Part shown: positions 25,203 to 32,739 of the stretch, in pieces
Layout: every line of letters begins with the position of its first letter
Numbering within the stretch: position 1 is the stretch's first letter
NCBI GenBank assembly: GCA_030681615.1
Contig: JAUXSA010000120.1
Location: forward strand, 1-33,814
DNA: 33,814 nucleotides
From: Bacteroidota bacterium
GTDB taxonomy: Bacteria > Bacteroidota > Bacteroidia > B-17B0 > Aurantibacillaceae
Direction of reading: 5' to 3'
Program-made: the position numbers and the translations under genes
Notes under the pieces: model-generated
The model's input: the letters and a program-made list of their open reading frames with translations, nothing else
Database searches by the model: none
Told to the model about the DNA's origin: nothing

Positions 25203-25979
25203 TCATTCCCCTTTAAAATTCGGTTTACGTTTTTCTAAAAATGATTTTACGCCTTCGTTATAATCGTAGCTGTTGGCACACTTAACTTGTATCTCGCCTT
25301 CTAAAGTTAATTGTTGTTGTAAATTATTTGTGGCGCTGGCATTTAATAAACGTTTTGTTTGACCAATTGCCAGTGTTGGCATAGCTGCAATGGTCGTTAC
25401 AAACTCCAACGTTTTTTCTGCTAACTCGGCATCTTCAAATAATTTATAAACCATGCCAAAACCTTTTGCGTCTTCGGCAGTTAATTTATCGCCGGTTATC
25501 ATCAACGCACTCGCTAATTGAAGGCCAACTAAACGGGGCAATGTAAATGTTCCACCGCTATCAGGTATCAAACCAATTTTAGAGAAGGCTTGTATAAAAC
25601 TTGCCGACTTGCCGGCCAATACTATATCACAGGCCAAAGCAATGTTTGCACCCGCACCTGCAGCAACGCCATTTACAGCGGCAATAATTGGTTTTTCAAT
25701 ATTGCGTATCCTTAAAATAATGGGATTATAATGTTCGTCAACAATACGTTTTATTCCTGGTCCGTTGGGGTCCATTGCTTCTGAAAGATCTTGCCCGGCG
25801 CAAAAAGCTTTTCCGGTAGCGGTTATAACAATAGCCCTAACGCTTTTATCTTTTTCTGCTTTATCTAATTCTGAAATTAAAGCTAAAGCCATCTCGCGAT
25901 TAAAGCTGTTAAATTTATCCGGGCGATTTAATGTTAAGATCAACACGTTATTTTTTTGTTCTGATAGAATGAGGCTCAT
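25203..25979 (-). CDS. Enoyl-CoA hydratase/isomerase family protein, PaaG-like
   Basis: A crotonase-fold protein of 258 residues. Motifs include LNRPDKFNSFNREM, FCAGQDL (about 59-65), the oxyanion-hole segment NGVAAGAGANIALACDI (103-119) and FSKIGLIPDSGGTFTLPRLVG with Asp140. The combination of AGQDL, AAGAGA and SKIGLIPDSGGT, with Asp instead of the second hydratase Glu, is very close to PaaG, the 2-(1,2-epoxy-1,2-dihydrophenyl)acetyl-CoA isomerase of phenylacetate breakdown. No other paa genes are in the window, so a general enoyl-CoA isomerase role is equally possible; I leave the symbol empty. It lies 3 bases before the hybrid regulator and is divergent from the BNR-repeat T9SS gene. Confidence 0.88.
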   Translation of the reverse strand: MSLILSEQKNNVLILTLNRPDKFNSFNREMALALISELDKAEKDKSVRAIVITATGKAFCAGQDLSEAMDPNGPGIKRIVDEHYNPIILRIRNIEKPIIAAVNGVAAGAGANIALACDIVLAGKSASFIQAFSKIGLIPDSGGTFTLPRLVGLQLASALMITGDKLTAEDAKGFGMVYKLFEDAELAEKTLEFVTTIAAMPTLAIGQTKRLLNASATNNLQQQLTLEGEIQVKCANSYDYNEGVKSFLEKRKPNFKGE

Positions 25980-26013
25980 ATATTCAATATTTTGTGGGAT
26001 AAAAATAATTAAA

Positions 26014-26035
26014 AAATACGTAGAATTGCGTATTT
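26014..26035. promoter_or_regulatory. Inverted repeat between divergent PaaG-like and T9SS genes
   Basis: AAATACG (26014-26020) and CGTATTT (26029-26035) form a perfect 7-bp inverted repeat with an 8-base spacer, 22 bp overall, in the 101-base divergent region. The size suits a dimeric regulator; no regulator is assigned. Confidence 0.35.
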
Positions 26036-26063
26036 AGATATTTACACAAGAGGAGTATTTTTG
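26033..26063 (+). promoter_or_regulatory. Candidate promoter of the BNR-repeat T9SS gene
   Basis: TATTTTTG (26056-26063) matches TAnnTTTG fully. The -33 position holds TTTA (26033-26036) with 19 bases between. It ends 17 bases before the ATG and overlaps the right arm of the AAATACG inverted repeat by three bases. Confidence 0.42.
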
Positions 26064-26080
26064 TTTAAAATTAATATCAA

Positions 26081-28279
26081 ATGAAAAAAATCTTATTCTC
26101 ACTATTATTTGCAGTTTCCTCTATAACTGCTGTTTCGCAAACAGGTCTTCATTTTCAATGGCATAAAGGAGGCGTATATGGCACCCCGTTCTTGTATGAT
26201 AAAGATACACTTATAAATATTTGCAGGGTAGGTTATAACGTCTCGAACCCAAATACTATAGGTATGCTAAACCCAAATACTTCTACATGGAATTATATGA
26301 CTTCACCAATAAGTCCATCTGTTTACCCCACTGTAATGATGAAGGATAGAATGAATGGAGCCATTTACACCAATACCAACAATTTTTATATTACCACCGA
26401 TGGTTGGCAAACGAGTACATTGCATACAACGCTGACAACTTTACCGTACGATGCAACAAAATTCGGTTATGTTAGTTATACAACCCCTTCTCCATATAAC
26501 CTGCAATTTTCTTCCAACGGAATTACTTGGACAAGTGTTACAACAATTACGAGCACACCTTATTTTGTAAAATCAGATAACAAACTTTTTGTATTGGACG
26601 GAAATAAACTTTTAACTTCTACAAACGGCGGTTCTTCATATTCAACCACAACTTATACTTCATCTTTTGGATCTGCAAAATTATATGCAGCCAATGATGA
26701 TACATTATTTGCAGCAGGCACTAATAGTTTTTACGCATCGTTTGATGGCGGTGCAACGTGGAATACTGGCTCTATGCCATCTCCAACATTACAGGTAATA
26801 ACCCTTGCGTGCAAAAATGGTAAAGAACTAATGTTGCACCTTACTACTCCTAACCTTTCACAAAAATCTTTTTATTATAGCAACAACAGCGGAACTACAT
26901 GGACATTAATTACTACACCAATTATTCCTTCAGGTGATGAGTTGTACGCAACTCGTAAATATTTTATGATCTATCCAACGTACAGATCGGTTGATGGAAC
27001 AAACTGGACACAGGATGTTTATCCAAAAGTAAAAACAGGGGCTATGGACCTTGATTTTAGAGGTAATGTAGGACTTGTAGGATTTGAGGATGGTTATTTT
27101 GCATACTCAGATAATAAAGGCGCAAGCTTCAAAATATTTTCAACGCAACTTGGTGCTGCCGAAGATATAATGGCTGTAAAGGTTTTACCAGGAAATAAAT
27201 TTATTGTTGGTGATAGAAAAGGATCGATCTTTGAAAGCTCTGATCTTGGCCAGACCTGGGTAACACGTTATTCAAACACGGTTTCAAATCTTAACGCACA
27301 AAAAATAATGTATTCACAAAACACAAATACAATTGTATGTGTAAGAGCAGGTCAACCACTTATGTCAGTAAATGGCGGAAGTTCTTATGTAGTAGTAAAC
27401 GTGGGTGGTGGCTCTCATACACAAGCGCAAAAACCTGTATCGGGCGATATGATAGATGTTGGCGGTTTATATACTGCACCAAACTATACTTTGTCAGCTT
27501 GGGAAATTAATAAAGTTAGTAACAGTGGTACTAAAACATTATTATCAACTATTACACCAACCGGCAATTTGGCTACAGAATATATTTTAGCGCTTCATAT
27601 GACAAATGATAATATCGGTTATTTTATTTCAAGAAATACATCGCCTTTTCAAATGCAGATCTATAAAACAACCGACGGTTGGCAGACTGTAGCACAAGTA
27701 TCGACTGTTTCCGGAGGATTCTCAAGCGCAAAGGTGCAGACCTTAGGTATGGATACAGTAATTATTAGTGGGGGTGGCAATGGTTGGGGCGCACTTTATT
27801 TTCTTTCTACAAATGGTGGCTTAAGCTGGAATACTGTTACTACTAATTTTACAAACCCGAATGCTAATCTTGGAAGCAGAATTTATCGTGCACATTTTTT
27901 TAATACCAGCGAATTTATGGCCCTTATTGGTGACCTTAACGGAACCGCCGCATTATCAGTAGGTGCGTATTTAAATACAAATGGAACAGGAGGCTCATCA
28001 AGCGTTGGTATTAAAGAAGTGAAGTTAACTTCAGTAGCAAATCATGTTAGTGTTTATCCCAATCCTGCATCTTCGGGGGTTACTATTAAAAGTGAAAATG
28101 AATTTACAAGAATTGAGATCTATGATCTTTCAGGAAAGTTAGTGAGCGAAAAAAACAGTGAGCCATTATTTCAATTACAAGTTGAAACAGAAAGTCTTAA
28201 TAATGGAATTTATTTAGTGAAAATTTATTCTGAAAAAGGAATTGCTGCAAGTGGTAAATTAATTATTGCAGGAAAATAA
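26081..28279 (+). CDS. BNR/sialidase-like repeat protein with T9SS sorting domain
   Basis: A 732-residue secreted protein. The signal peptide is MKKILFSLLFAVSSITAVSQ. The body is beta-rich with several BNR/Asp-box-like motifs (STNGGSSYS, SFDGGATWN, SNNSGTTWT, SSDLGQTWV, STNGGLSWN), as found in sialidase or photosynthesis-factor (Ycf48-like) propellers. True sialidase catalytic residues are not evident, so this is probably a non-catalytic propeller or a binding protein. The C-terminus (about 655-732) is a T9SS type A sorting domain (VSVYPNPASSGVTIKS... IEIYDLSGKLV... NNGIYLVKI). The ATG at 26081 gives the signal peptide directly. Its TAA stop abuts the stop of the convergent DUF1569 gene with no base between. 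Confidence 0.87.
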   Translation: MKKILFSLLFAVSSITAVSQTGLHFQWHKGGVYGTPFLYDKDTLINICRVGYNVSNPNTIGMLNPNTSTWNYMTSPISPSVYPTVMMKDRMNGAIYTNTNNFYITTDGWQTSTLHTTLTTLPYDATKFGYVSYTTPSPYNLQFSSNGITWTSVTTITSTPYFVKSDNKLFVLDGNKLLTSTNGGSSYSTTTYTSSFGSAKLYAANDDTLFAAGTNSFYASFDGGATWNTGSMPSPTLQVITLACKNGKELMLHLTTPNLSQKSFYYSNNSGTTWTLITTPIIPSGDELYATRKYFMIYPTYRSVDGTNWTQDVYPKVKTGAMDLDFRGNVGLVGFEDGYFAYSDNKGASFKIFSTQLGAAEDIMAVKVLPGNKFIVGDRKGSIFESSDLGQTWVTRYSNTVSNLNAQKIMYSQNTNTIVCVRAGQPLMSVNGGSSYVVVNVGGGSHTQAQKPVSGDMIDVGGLYTAPNYTLSAWEINKVSNSGTKTLLSTITPTGNLATEYILALHMTNDNIGYFISRNTSPFQMQIYKTTDGWQTVAQVSTVSGGFSSAKVQTLGMDTVIISGGGNGWGALYFLSTNGGLSWNTVTTNFTNPNANLGSRIYRAHFFNTSEFMALIGDLNGTAALSVGAYLNTNGTGGSSSVGIKEVKLTSVANHVSVYPNPASSGVTIKSENEFTRIEIYDLSGKLVSEKNSEPLFQLQVETESLNNGIYLVKIYSEKGIAASGKLIIAGK

Positions 28280-28732
28280 TTATACTCCAAACTGGCGCAA
28301 ATGGTGATCAAGATGTTTGGTTTGTAAAGCATCCCATTCTTCAATGCTCATCTCTCCAAAAAAAGGATGCGCCTTTTTGGTAATACCTTCCGGGCCATTC
28401 TTTTGGAATTTTTCCATTAGGTCGATCAGTGTTTTTTTCTCAGCATCAAAAACGCGTTTATCAACTATTTTTGCTTCTGCAAAAGTTGGGATGTTCTTTT
28501 TAAATTGAGGATCACGTAAAATGGATTTTCTTGCACTTTTTCCAAATAATAATTTTATTAGTGGATTTACTTTGGGTACAATTTTACCGGAAGCTATTTC
28601 TAAAGGTTTTTGGCAATGTGTTAACATTTGGGCTACATCCATTTTTCCCCATTCAGATCTTGATTGAGGTGTTAAACGATCCATACGCTGGACAAATTTC
28701 TTTACTGTTTCGCTATTAAAAAGGCTATCCAT
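28280..28732 (-). CDS. DUF1569 family protein (DinB-like fold)
   Basis: A 150-residue cytoplasmic protein that matches DUF1569, a member of the DinB/YfiT four-helix superfamily. The features are RMDRLTPQSRSEWGKMDVAQMLTHCQKPLEIASGK near the start and HPFFGEMSIEEWDALQTKHLDHHLRQFGV at the end. Histidines at conserved DinB-like positions (THC and HLDHHL) could bind a metal. The molecular function is unknown; superfamily members include thiol-dependent transferases. It converges on the BNR-repeat T9SS gene with abutting stop codons and diverges from the serine hydrolase gene. ATG at 28732 fits the family start. Confidence 0.85.
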   Translation of the reverse strand: MDSLFNSETVKKFVQRMDRLTPQSRSEWGKMDVAQMLTHCQKPLEIASGKIVPKVNPLIKLLFGKSARKSILRDPQFKKNIPTFAEAKIVDKRVFDAEKKTLIDLMEKFQKNGPEGITKKAHPFFGEMSIEEWDALQTKHLDHHLRQFGV

Positions 28733-28829
28733 AATTTTATTATAGCCAAATTACGCAACAAATCAGCTTTAAAGCAAAATTATTATTATGGTCTGTTAAA
28801 CTTTATTACTTTTAATTCGTCTAACATAT

Positions 28830-30128
28830 ATGAGAAAAATTTACTTTGGTTTTTTATTTGCATTTTGTCTTTCTTTTATAAACGCACAGTCGTTGTATTT
28901 TCCACCGTTAACCGGAACAGCTTGGGATACCATGTCGCCGCAAAGTCTTAACTGGTGTCAACAACGTATAGATTCTTTGTATAATTATTTACAAATAAAA
29001 AACACTAAATCTTTTATTATTTTAAAAAATGGAAAAATTGTGTTGGAAAAATATTTTGGAACATACACAATAGATTCAACATGGTATTGGGCATCTGCAG
29101 GTAAAAGTCTTACTGGTTTTTTAGCCGGCGTAGCGCAACAAAAAGGATTAATAAATATAAACAATCAAGTGTCTCAGTATATTGGTACTGGATGGACAAG
29201 TGCACCCTTAGTAAAGGAGAATTTAATTACTGTAAAAAATTTGTTACAAATGACAAGCGGTTTGGATGATGGGCCACCTTTGCCATGCGGTAATGAAGAT
29301 ACAGCAAAATCATGTTTACTATTTCAGGTTAATGCTGGCACACGATGGGCCTACCATACAGGAGCCTATAAAAAAACACAAGATGTAATTAGTGTTACTG
29401 CGGGACAATCTTATAATACTGTTACCACAAATTGGGTGAAAAGTAAAATTGGGATGGATGGTTTTTGGTTTCAGCAAGTTTATTACAGTAAGGCAAGAGG
29501 AATGGCTCGCTTTGGTTTATTAAATTTAAATAAAGGAATTTGGGCAGCAGATACTATAATGAAAGATTCTCTTTATTTTAAAGATATGGTAAACTCATCA
29601 CAAAATTTAAATAAAGCATACGGCTATTTGTGGTGGTTAAATGGTAAGAACGACTTTATGACTCCCGGTTCTCAAATTGTATTTCCAGGCACGTTAATGT
29701 CAAATGCTCCATTAGATATGTTCGCTGCTCTAGGAAAGAATGATCAAAAAATTTATGTTGTTCCAAGTCAAAAACTTGTAGTTATTAGGCAAGGAAATAC
29801 TGCCGGTGGATTTAATTTGGCAGCGTCGGCATTTGATAATGTGTTGTGGGATTATATAAACAAACTTGTTTGTAACACTGCATCAATAAAAGAAACAGAT
29901 CTTTCTCAAAAAATTTCAGTTTATCCTAATCCTGCAAAAGATCTTATTACAATTAAATCTGAAGTTGAATTAAGATCCGTTTTAATTACAAATTGCCTTG
30001 GCCAGAGTTTTGATGTAAAAATGATAAATAATTCAATAGATATTTCTCAACTAAAAAAAGGCTTGTATTTTTTAACGATCACTTCGTCAAATAATACAAG
30101 CCTTGTAAAGAAAATTGTGATCGATTAA
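28830..30128 (+). CDS. Serine hydrolase (class C beta-lactamase-like) with T9SS sorting domain
   Basis: A 432-residue secreted hydrolase of the beta-lactamase/penicillin-binding-protein-like group. Signal peptide MRKIYFGFLFAFCLSFINAQ. The catalytic SxxK motif is Ser89-Ala-Gly-Lys92 in WYWASAGKSLTGFLAG. The second motif is probably Tyr175 in WAYHTGAY, reading YxT instead of the usual YxN. VKNLLQMTSGLDDG is the standard segment after the active site in this family. The third motif (KTG or HxG) is not clear. Residues about 355-432 are a T9SS type A sorting domain (ISVYPNPAKDLITIKS... KKGLYFLTI), so the enzyme acts outside the cell. Likely an esterase or peptidase rather than an antibiotic-resistance enzyme. 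The stop overlaps the arginase stop by a few bases. Confidence 0.88.
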   Translation: MRKIYFGFLFAFCLSFINAQSLYFPPLTGTAWDTMSPQSLNWCQQRIDSLYNYLQIKNTKSFIILKNGKIVLEKYFGTYTIDSTWYWASAGKSLTGFLAGVAQQKGLININNQVSQYIGTGWTSAPLVKENLITVKNLLQMTSGLDDGPPLPCGNEDTAKSCLLFQVNAGTRWAYHTGAYKKTQDVISVTAGQSYNTVTTNWVKSKIGMDGFWFQQVYYSKARGMARFGLLNLNKGIWAADTIMKDSLYFKDMVNSSQNLNKAYGYLWWLNGKNDFMTPGSQIVFPGTLMSNAPLDMFAALGKNDQKIYVVPSQKLVVIRQGNTAGGFNLAASAFDNVLWDYINKLVCNTASIKETDLSQKISVYPNPAKDLITIKSEVELRSVLITNCLGQSFDVKMINNSIDISQLKKGLYFLTITSSNNTSLVKKIVID

Positions 30129-31078
30129 AAATCGTTACTTAATTGGTTGGTTGTTTTTTGAAGGATCTCAAAAGCATTTTCGGCCATTAAATTTTCCTTA
30201 TCTAATGTTGGATTTATTTCCACCATTTCAAAACAAACGATCTTTTTGCTACGCATGATATAATAGATGAGGTTACCGGCTTCTTTTTCAGTGATCCCAT
30301 TAGGTACAGGTGTGCCCGTTCCACTAGATATTCTTGAATCCATACTATCTACATCAAAGCTTACATATATAATGTCGCAATGATCGAGGTAGTTCAAAGA
30401 TTCAATGGCAACTCTTTCAACTGCTTTTTTGCGGATTTCCTGTAAATTAAATACTCTTACTTTATTCTTCTTAATTAAATGGTCTTCAGCTGGTTCAAAA
30501 TCCCGTAAGGCAATAAAAACAAGGTCATCATAGTTTATTTTGGGGCAAATCCCGCCTAAATTCTTCAATTTTTCCCAATATTCAACCGTTTCATCATCAG
30601 GTTTATTCATCTGTCTGTCTCGGTTATCTTCGGCCAAAACACAACATAAAGGCATGCCGTGCATGTTACCACTTGGGGTAGTGTAAGGACTATGAAGATC
30701 AGCATGTGCATCGATCCAAATCACTCCAAGCTTCTTATCCGGGTAGGCCATGCGTATCCCACTTATGGTTCCTAAGGCAGAACTATGGTCGCCGGCCAGC
30801 ACAATTGGCACTTGTTCGGCCTTTAATGTTTTCTGAATCTCTTTGGAAATACGCTCATTCAGGCTAAATATCCCTTTTATACGTTTAGCGTAATCGTGTA
30901 CAACGGGTTCCAATAAAAGATTGTTCTCATTAGGTATCTCAACCGATTTATAACGTTTAAAGAACGCACTACCAAAGTCTAAAGCCGCTATCTTAATGGC
31001 ATCAACTCCCATACTTGAACCTCGGGTACCTGCACCGATCTCACTCTTAACCTCAATAATTTTGATGGGTTTTATCAT
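30125..31078 (-). CDS. Arginase family protein (probable arginase)
   Basis: An ureohydrolase of 317 residues with a complete binuclear manganese site: His98 in GDHSSALGT, Asp123, His125 and Asp127 in WIDAHADLH, and Asp242 and Asp244 in SFDVDSMD. Glu287 in CFEMVEINP completes the active site. The substrate loop SGNMHGMP is the form found in arginases (arginine to ornithine plus urea) rather than agmatinases, but activity on a related guanidino compound cannot be excluded. It is divergent from arginine decarboxylase with a 97-base shared control region. The two enzymes compete for arginine, so the arrangement suggests joint regulation. The 3' end overlaps the serine hydrolase gene by 4 bases. 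Confidence 0.92.
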   Translation of the reverse strand: MIKPIKIIEVKSEIGAGTRGSSMGVDAIKIAALDFGSAFFKRYKSVEIPNENNLLLEPVVHDYAKRIKGIFSLNERISKEIQKTLKAEQVPIVLAGDHSSALGTISGIRMAYPDKKLGVIWIDAHADLHSPYTTPSGNMHGMPLCCVLAEDNRDRQMNKPDDETVEYWEKLKNLGGICPKINYDDLVFIALRDFEPAEDHLIKKNKVRVFNLQEIRKKAVERVAIESLNYLDHCDIIYVSFDVDSMDSRISSGTGTPVPNGITEKEAGNLIYYIMRSKKIVCFEMVEINPTLDKENLMAENAFEILQKTTNQLSNDF

Positions 31079-31108
31079 ATAATTTAACTTTTTATTAATA
31101 ATTAGCCT

Positions 31109-31139
31109 TACTTTTGTATAAAGTAAATCACTTACTTTA
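31109..31139 (+). promoter_or_regulatory. Arginase/arginine decarboxylase control region: -7 box and inverted repeat
   Basis: TACTTTTG (31109-31116) is a full match to the TAnnTTTG -7 box for the decarboxylase gene, although a clear TTG -33 box is missing. Directly after it lies a perfect inverted repeat, TAAAGTAA (31119-31126) and TTACTTTA (31132-31139), with a 5-base spacer. It covers the expected transcription start, a position suited to repression. Confidence 0.5.
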
Positions 31140-31175
31140 AATAATATTTAACCAAGTAACTATCTTGCATCTAAG

Positions 31176-32573
31176 ATGAATAACCAATACTCCAACCTTA
31201 TAAACCAGACATTTAACTTTCCACAGGAAGGTTTTGATGTGATAGACAACGAGTTGTATTTCAACGATATCCCATTAATGGATATCATTAAACAATATGG
31301 TACCCCCTTGCGTATCAGTTATTTACCAAAAATAAGCTCACAAATCCAAAAAGCAAAGCGTTTATTTAACGTTGCTATGGCTAAAGTAGACTATAAAGGC
31401 AAATATGTGTACTGTTATTGCACTAAAAGCTCACACTTTAGTTTTGTATTGGACGAGGTACTTAAAAATGATGTCCATATTGAGACTTCATCGGCATTTG
31501 ACCTAAATATTATCAAAGAGCAATTTCAAAAAAAGGCGTTAAGCAAAGATACATATATTATTTGTAATGGGTATAAGCGCCAAAACTACAAGCAGAATAT
31601 TGTAGAGTTAATAAATGAAGGTTTTAACGTTATCCCCGTTTTGGATCATTTAGATGAAATTGATCATTATAAAAAGTACAGCAAAGTTGATAATGTAAAT
31701 CTTGGTATAAGGATCAGCACAGAAGAAGAACCATCCTTTACATTTTATACTTCGCGTTTAGGTATTCGCAGCAGCGAAATAATGAATTTGTACAACGAAA
31801 AAATAAAGACCAACCCAAAATTCAGTTTAAAATTGTTGCACTTTTTCATTAACACGGGTATTAAGGATACGATCTATTATTGGACGGAATTAAACAAGTG
31901 TTTGCAAATTTACAAAGAGTTGCGCGCTGTTTGTCCAACGCTAGACTCGCTGAACATCGGTGGTGGCATGCCTATTCGCACTTCTTTAGGTTTTGAATAC
32001 GACTACGAATACATGATAGAGGAGATCGTTGAGCAGATAAAAGCATTTTGTAAACAGAACGATATTCCTGAGCCGGATATTTTTACTGAATTTGGTTCTT
32101 ATACAGTTGGAGAAAGCGGTGCAACCCTTTATTCAGTAGTAGATCAAAAGCAGCAGAACGACCGTGAGACCTGGTATTTTATTGACAGCAGTTTTATTAC
32201 CACATTGCCCGACACCTGGGGTATTAACCAGCGTTTTATTTTACTTGCCATTAATAATTGGGATAAGCCATACGGGCCGGTAAATTTAGGTGGCATGACC
32301 TGCGATAGTATGGATTATTACAATACAGAAGCACACACCAACCAGGTATTCTTACCTCTGATCGAAAAGAATCAAAAACAAGTACAGTACATTGGCTTCT
32401 TTCACACTGGCGCATATCAGGAGGCTTTAAGCGGCTATGGCGGCACACAGCATTGTTTGATACCTGCTCCAAAACATGTTTTAATTGATAAAGATGAGGA
32501 TGGAGAAATATCAACACGTCTTTTCGCAAAAGAACAAAGTTATAAGAGCATGTTAAAGATTTTAGGTTACTAG
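31176..32573 (+). CDS. Arginine decarboxylase-like PLP enzyme (fold III)
   Basis: A 465-residue fold-III decarboxylase of the alanine racemase/ornithine decarboxylase type, matching proteins annotated as arginine decarboxylase in Bacteroidota. It would convert arginine to agmatine plus CO2, the first step of one polyamine route. The PLP lysine is Lys84 in YCYCTKSSH; the glycine-rich phosphate loop is NIGGGMPIR; the C-terminal substrate cysteine motif is GMTCDSMDYY. It is much shorter than E. coli SpeA (about 650 residues) because the extra helical-bundle insert is absent. It is divergent from the arginase gene, which supports arginine as substrate. Diaminopimelate or other basic amino acid decarboxylation is the main alternative. 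I leave the symbol open because it is not orthologous in length to SpeA. Confidence 0.85.
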   Translation: MNNQYSNLINQTFNFPQEGFDVIDNELYFNDIPLMDIIKQYGTPLRISYLPKISSQIQKAKRLFNVAMAKVDYKGKYVYCYCTKSSHFSFVLDEVLKNDVHIETSSAFDLNIIKEQFQKKALSKDTYIICNGYKRQNYKQNIVELINEGFNVIPVLDHLDEIDHYKKYSKVDNVNLGIRISTEEEPSFTFYTSRLGIRSSEIMNLYNEKIKTNPKFSLKLLHFFINTGIKDTIYYWTELNKCLQIYKELRAVCPTLDSLNIGGGMPIRTSLGFEYDYEYMIEEIVEQIKAFCKQNDIPEPDIFTEFGSYTVGESGATLYSVVDQKQQNDRETWYFIDSSFITTLPDTWGINQRFILLAINNWDKPYGPVNLGGMTCDSMDYYNTEAHTNQVFLPLIEKNQKQVQYIGFFHTGAYQEALSGYGGTQHCLIPAPKHVLIDKDEDGEISTRLFAKEQSYKSMLKILGY

Positions 32574-32634
32574 TTTCAAGTTTCTGGTTTTTTGTTTCTC
32601 GTTTAACAAGAAACCCGGAACGACAAACATGAAA
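32574..32634. repeat. Imperfect 30-bp inverted repeat after the decarboxylase gene
   Basis: Arms 32574-32603 and 32605-32634 are separated by one base and agree at 22 of 30 positions; two of the mismatches can form G-T pairs. The arms are rich in GTTTCT / AGAAAC units. The element begins immediately after the decarboxylase TAG stop codon. It has no T-tract, so it is a poor classical terminator. It differs in sequence from the other two palindromic elements. The remaining 105 bases to mreB contain a TAACTTTA box (32710-32717) but no clear -33 box. Confidence 0.68.
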
Positions 32635-32739
32635 TTTACTTGTTAACTTCTTCTTTAAATCTTTCTTGGAAATGCTGTTTTTACATTAGCAACTGCCTTT
32701 CTTATTTTATAACTTTACAACTTATTCTTTATATTTTTT

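Noticed and set aside
28830-30128. Antibiotic-resistance beta-lactamase
   Set aside because: The second motif deviates, the third is unclear, and the sorting domain points to another extracellular role.
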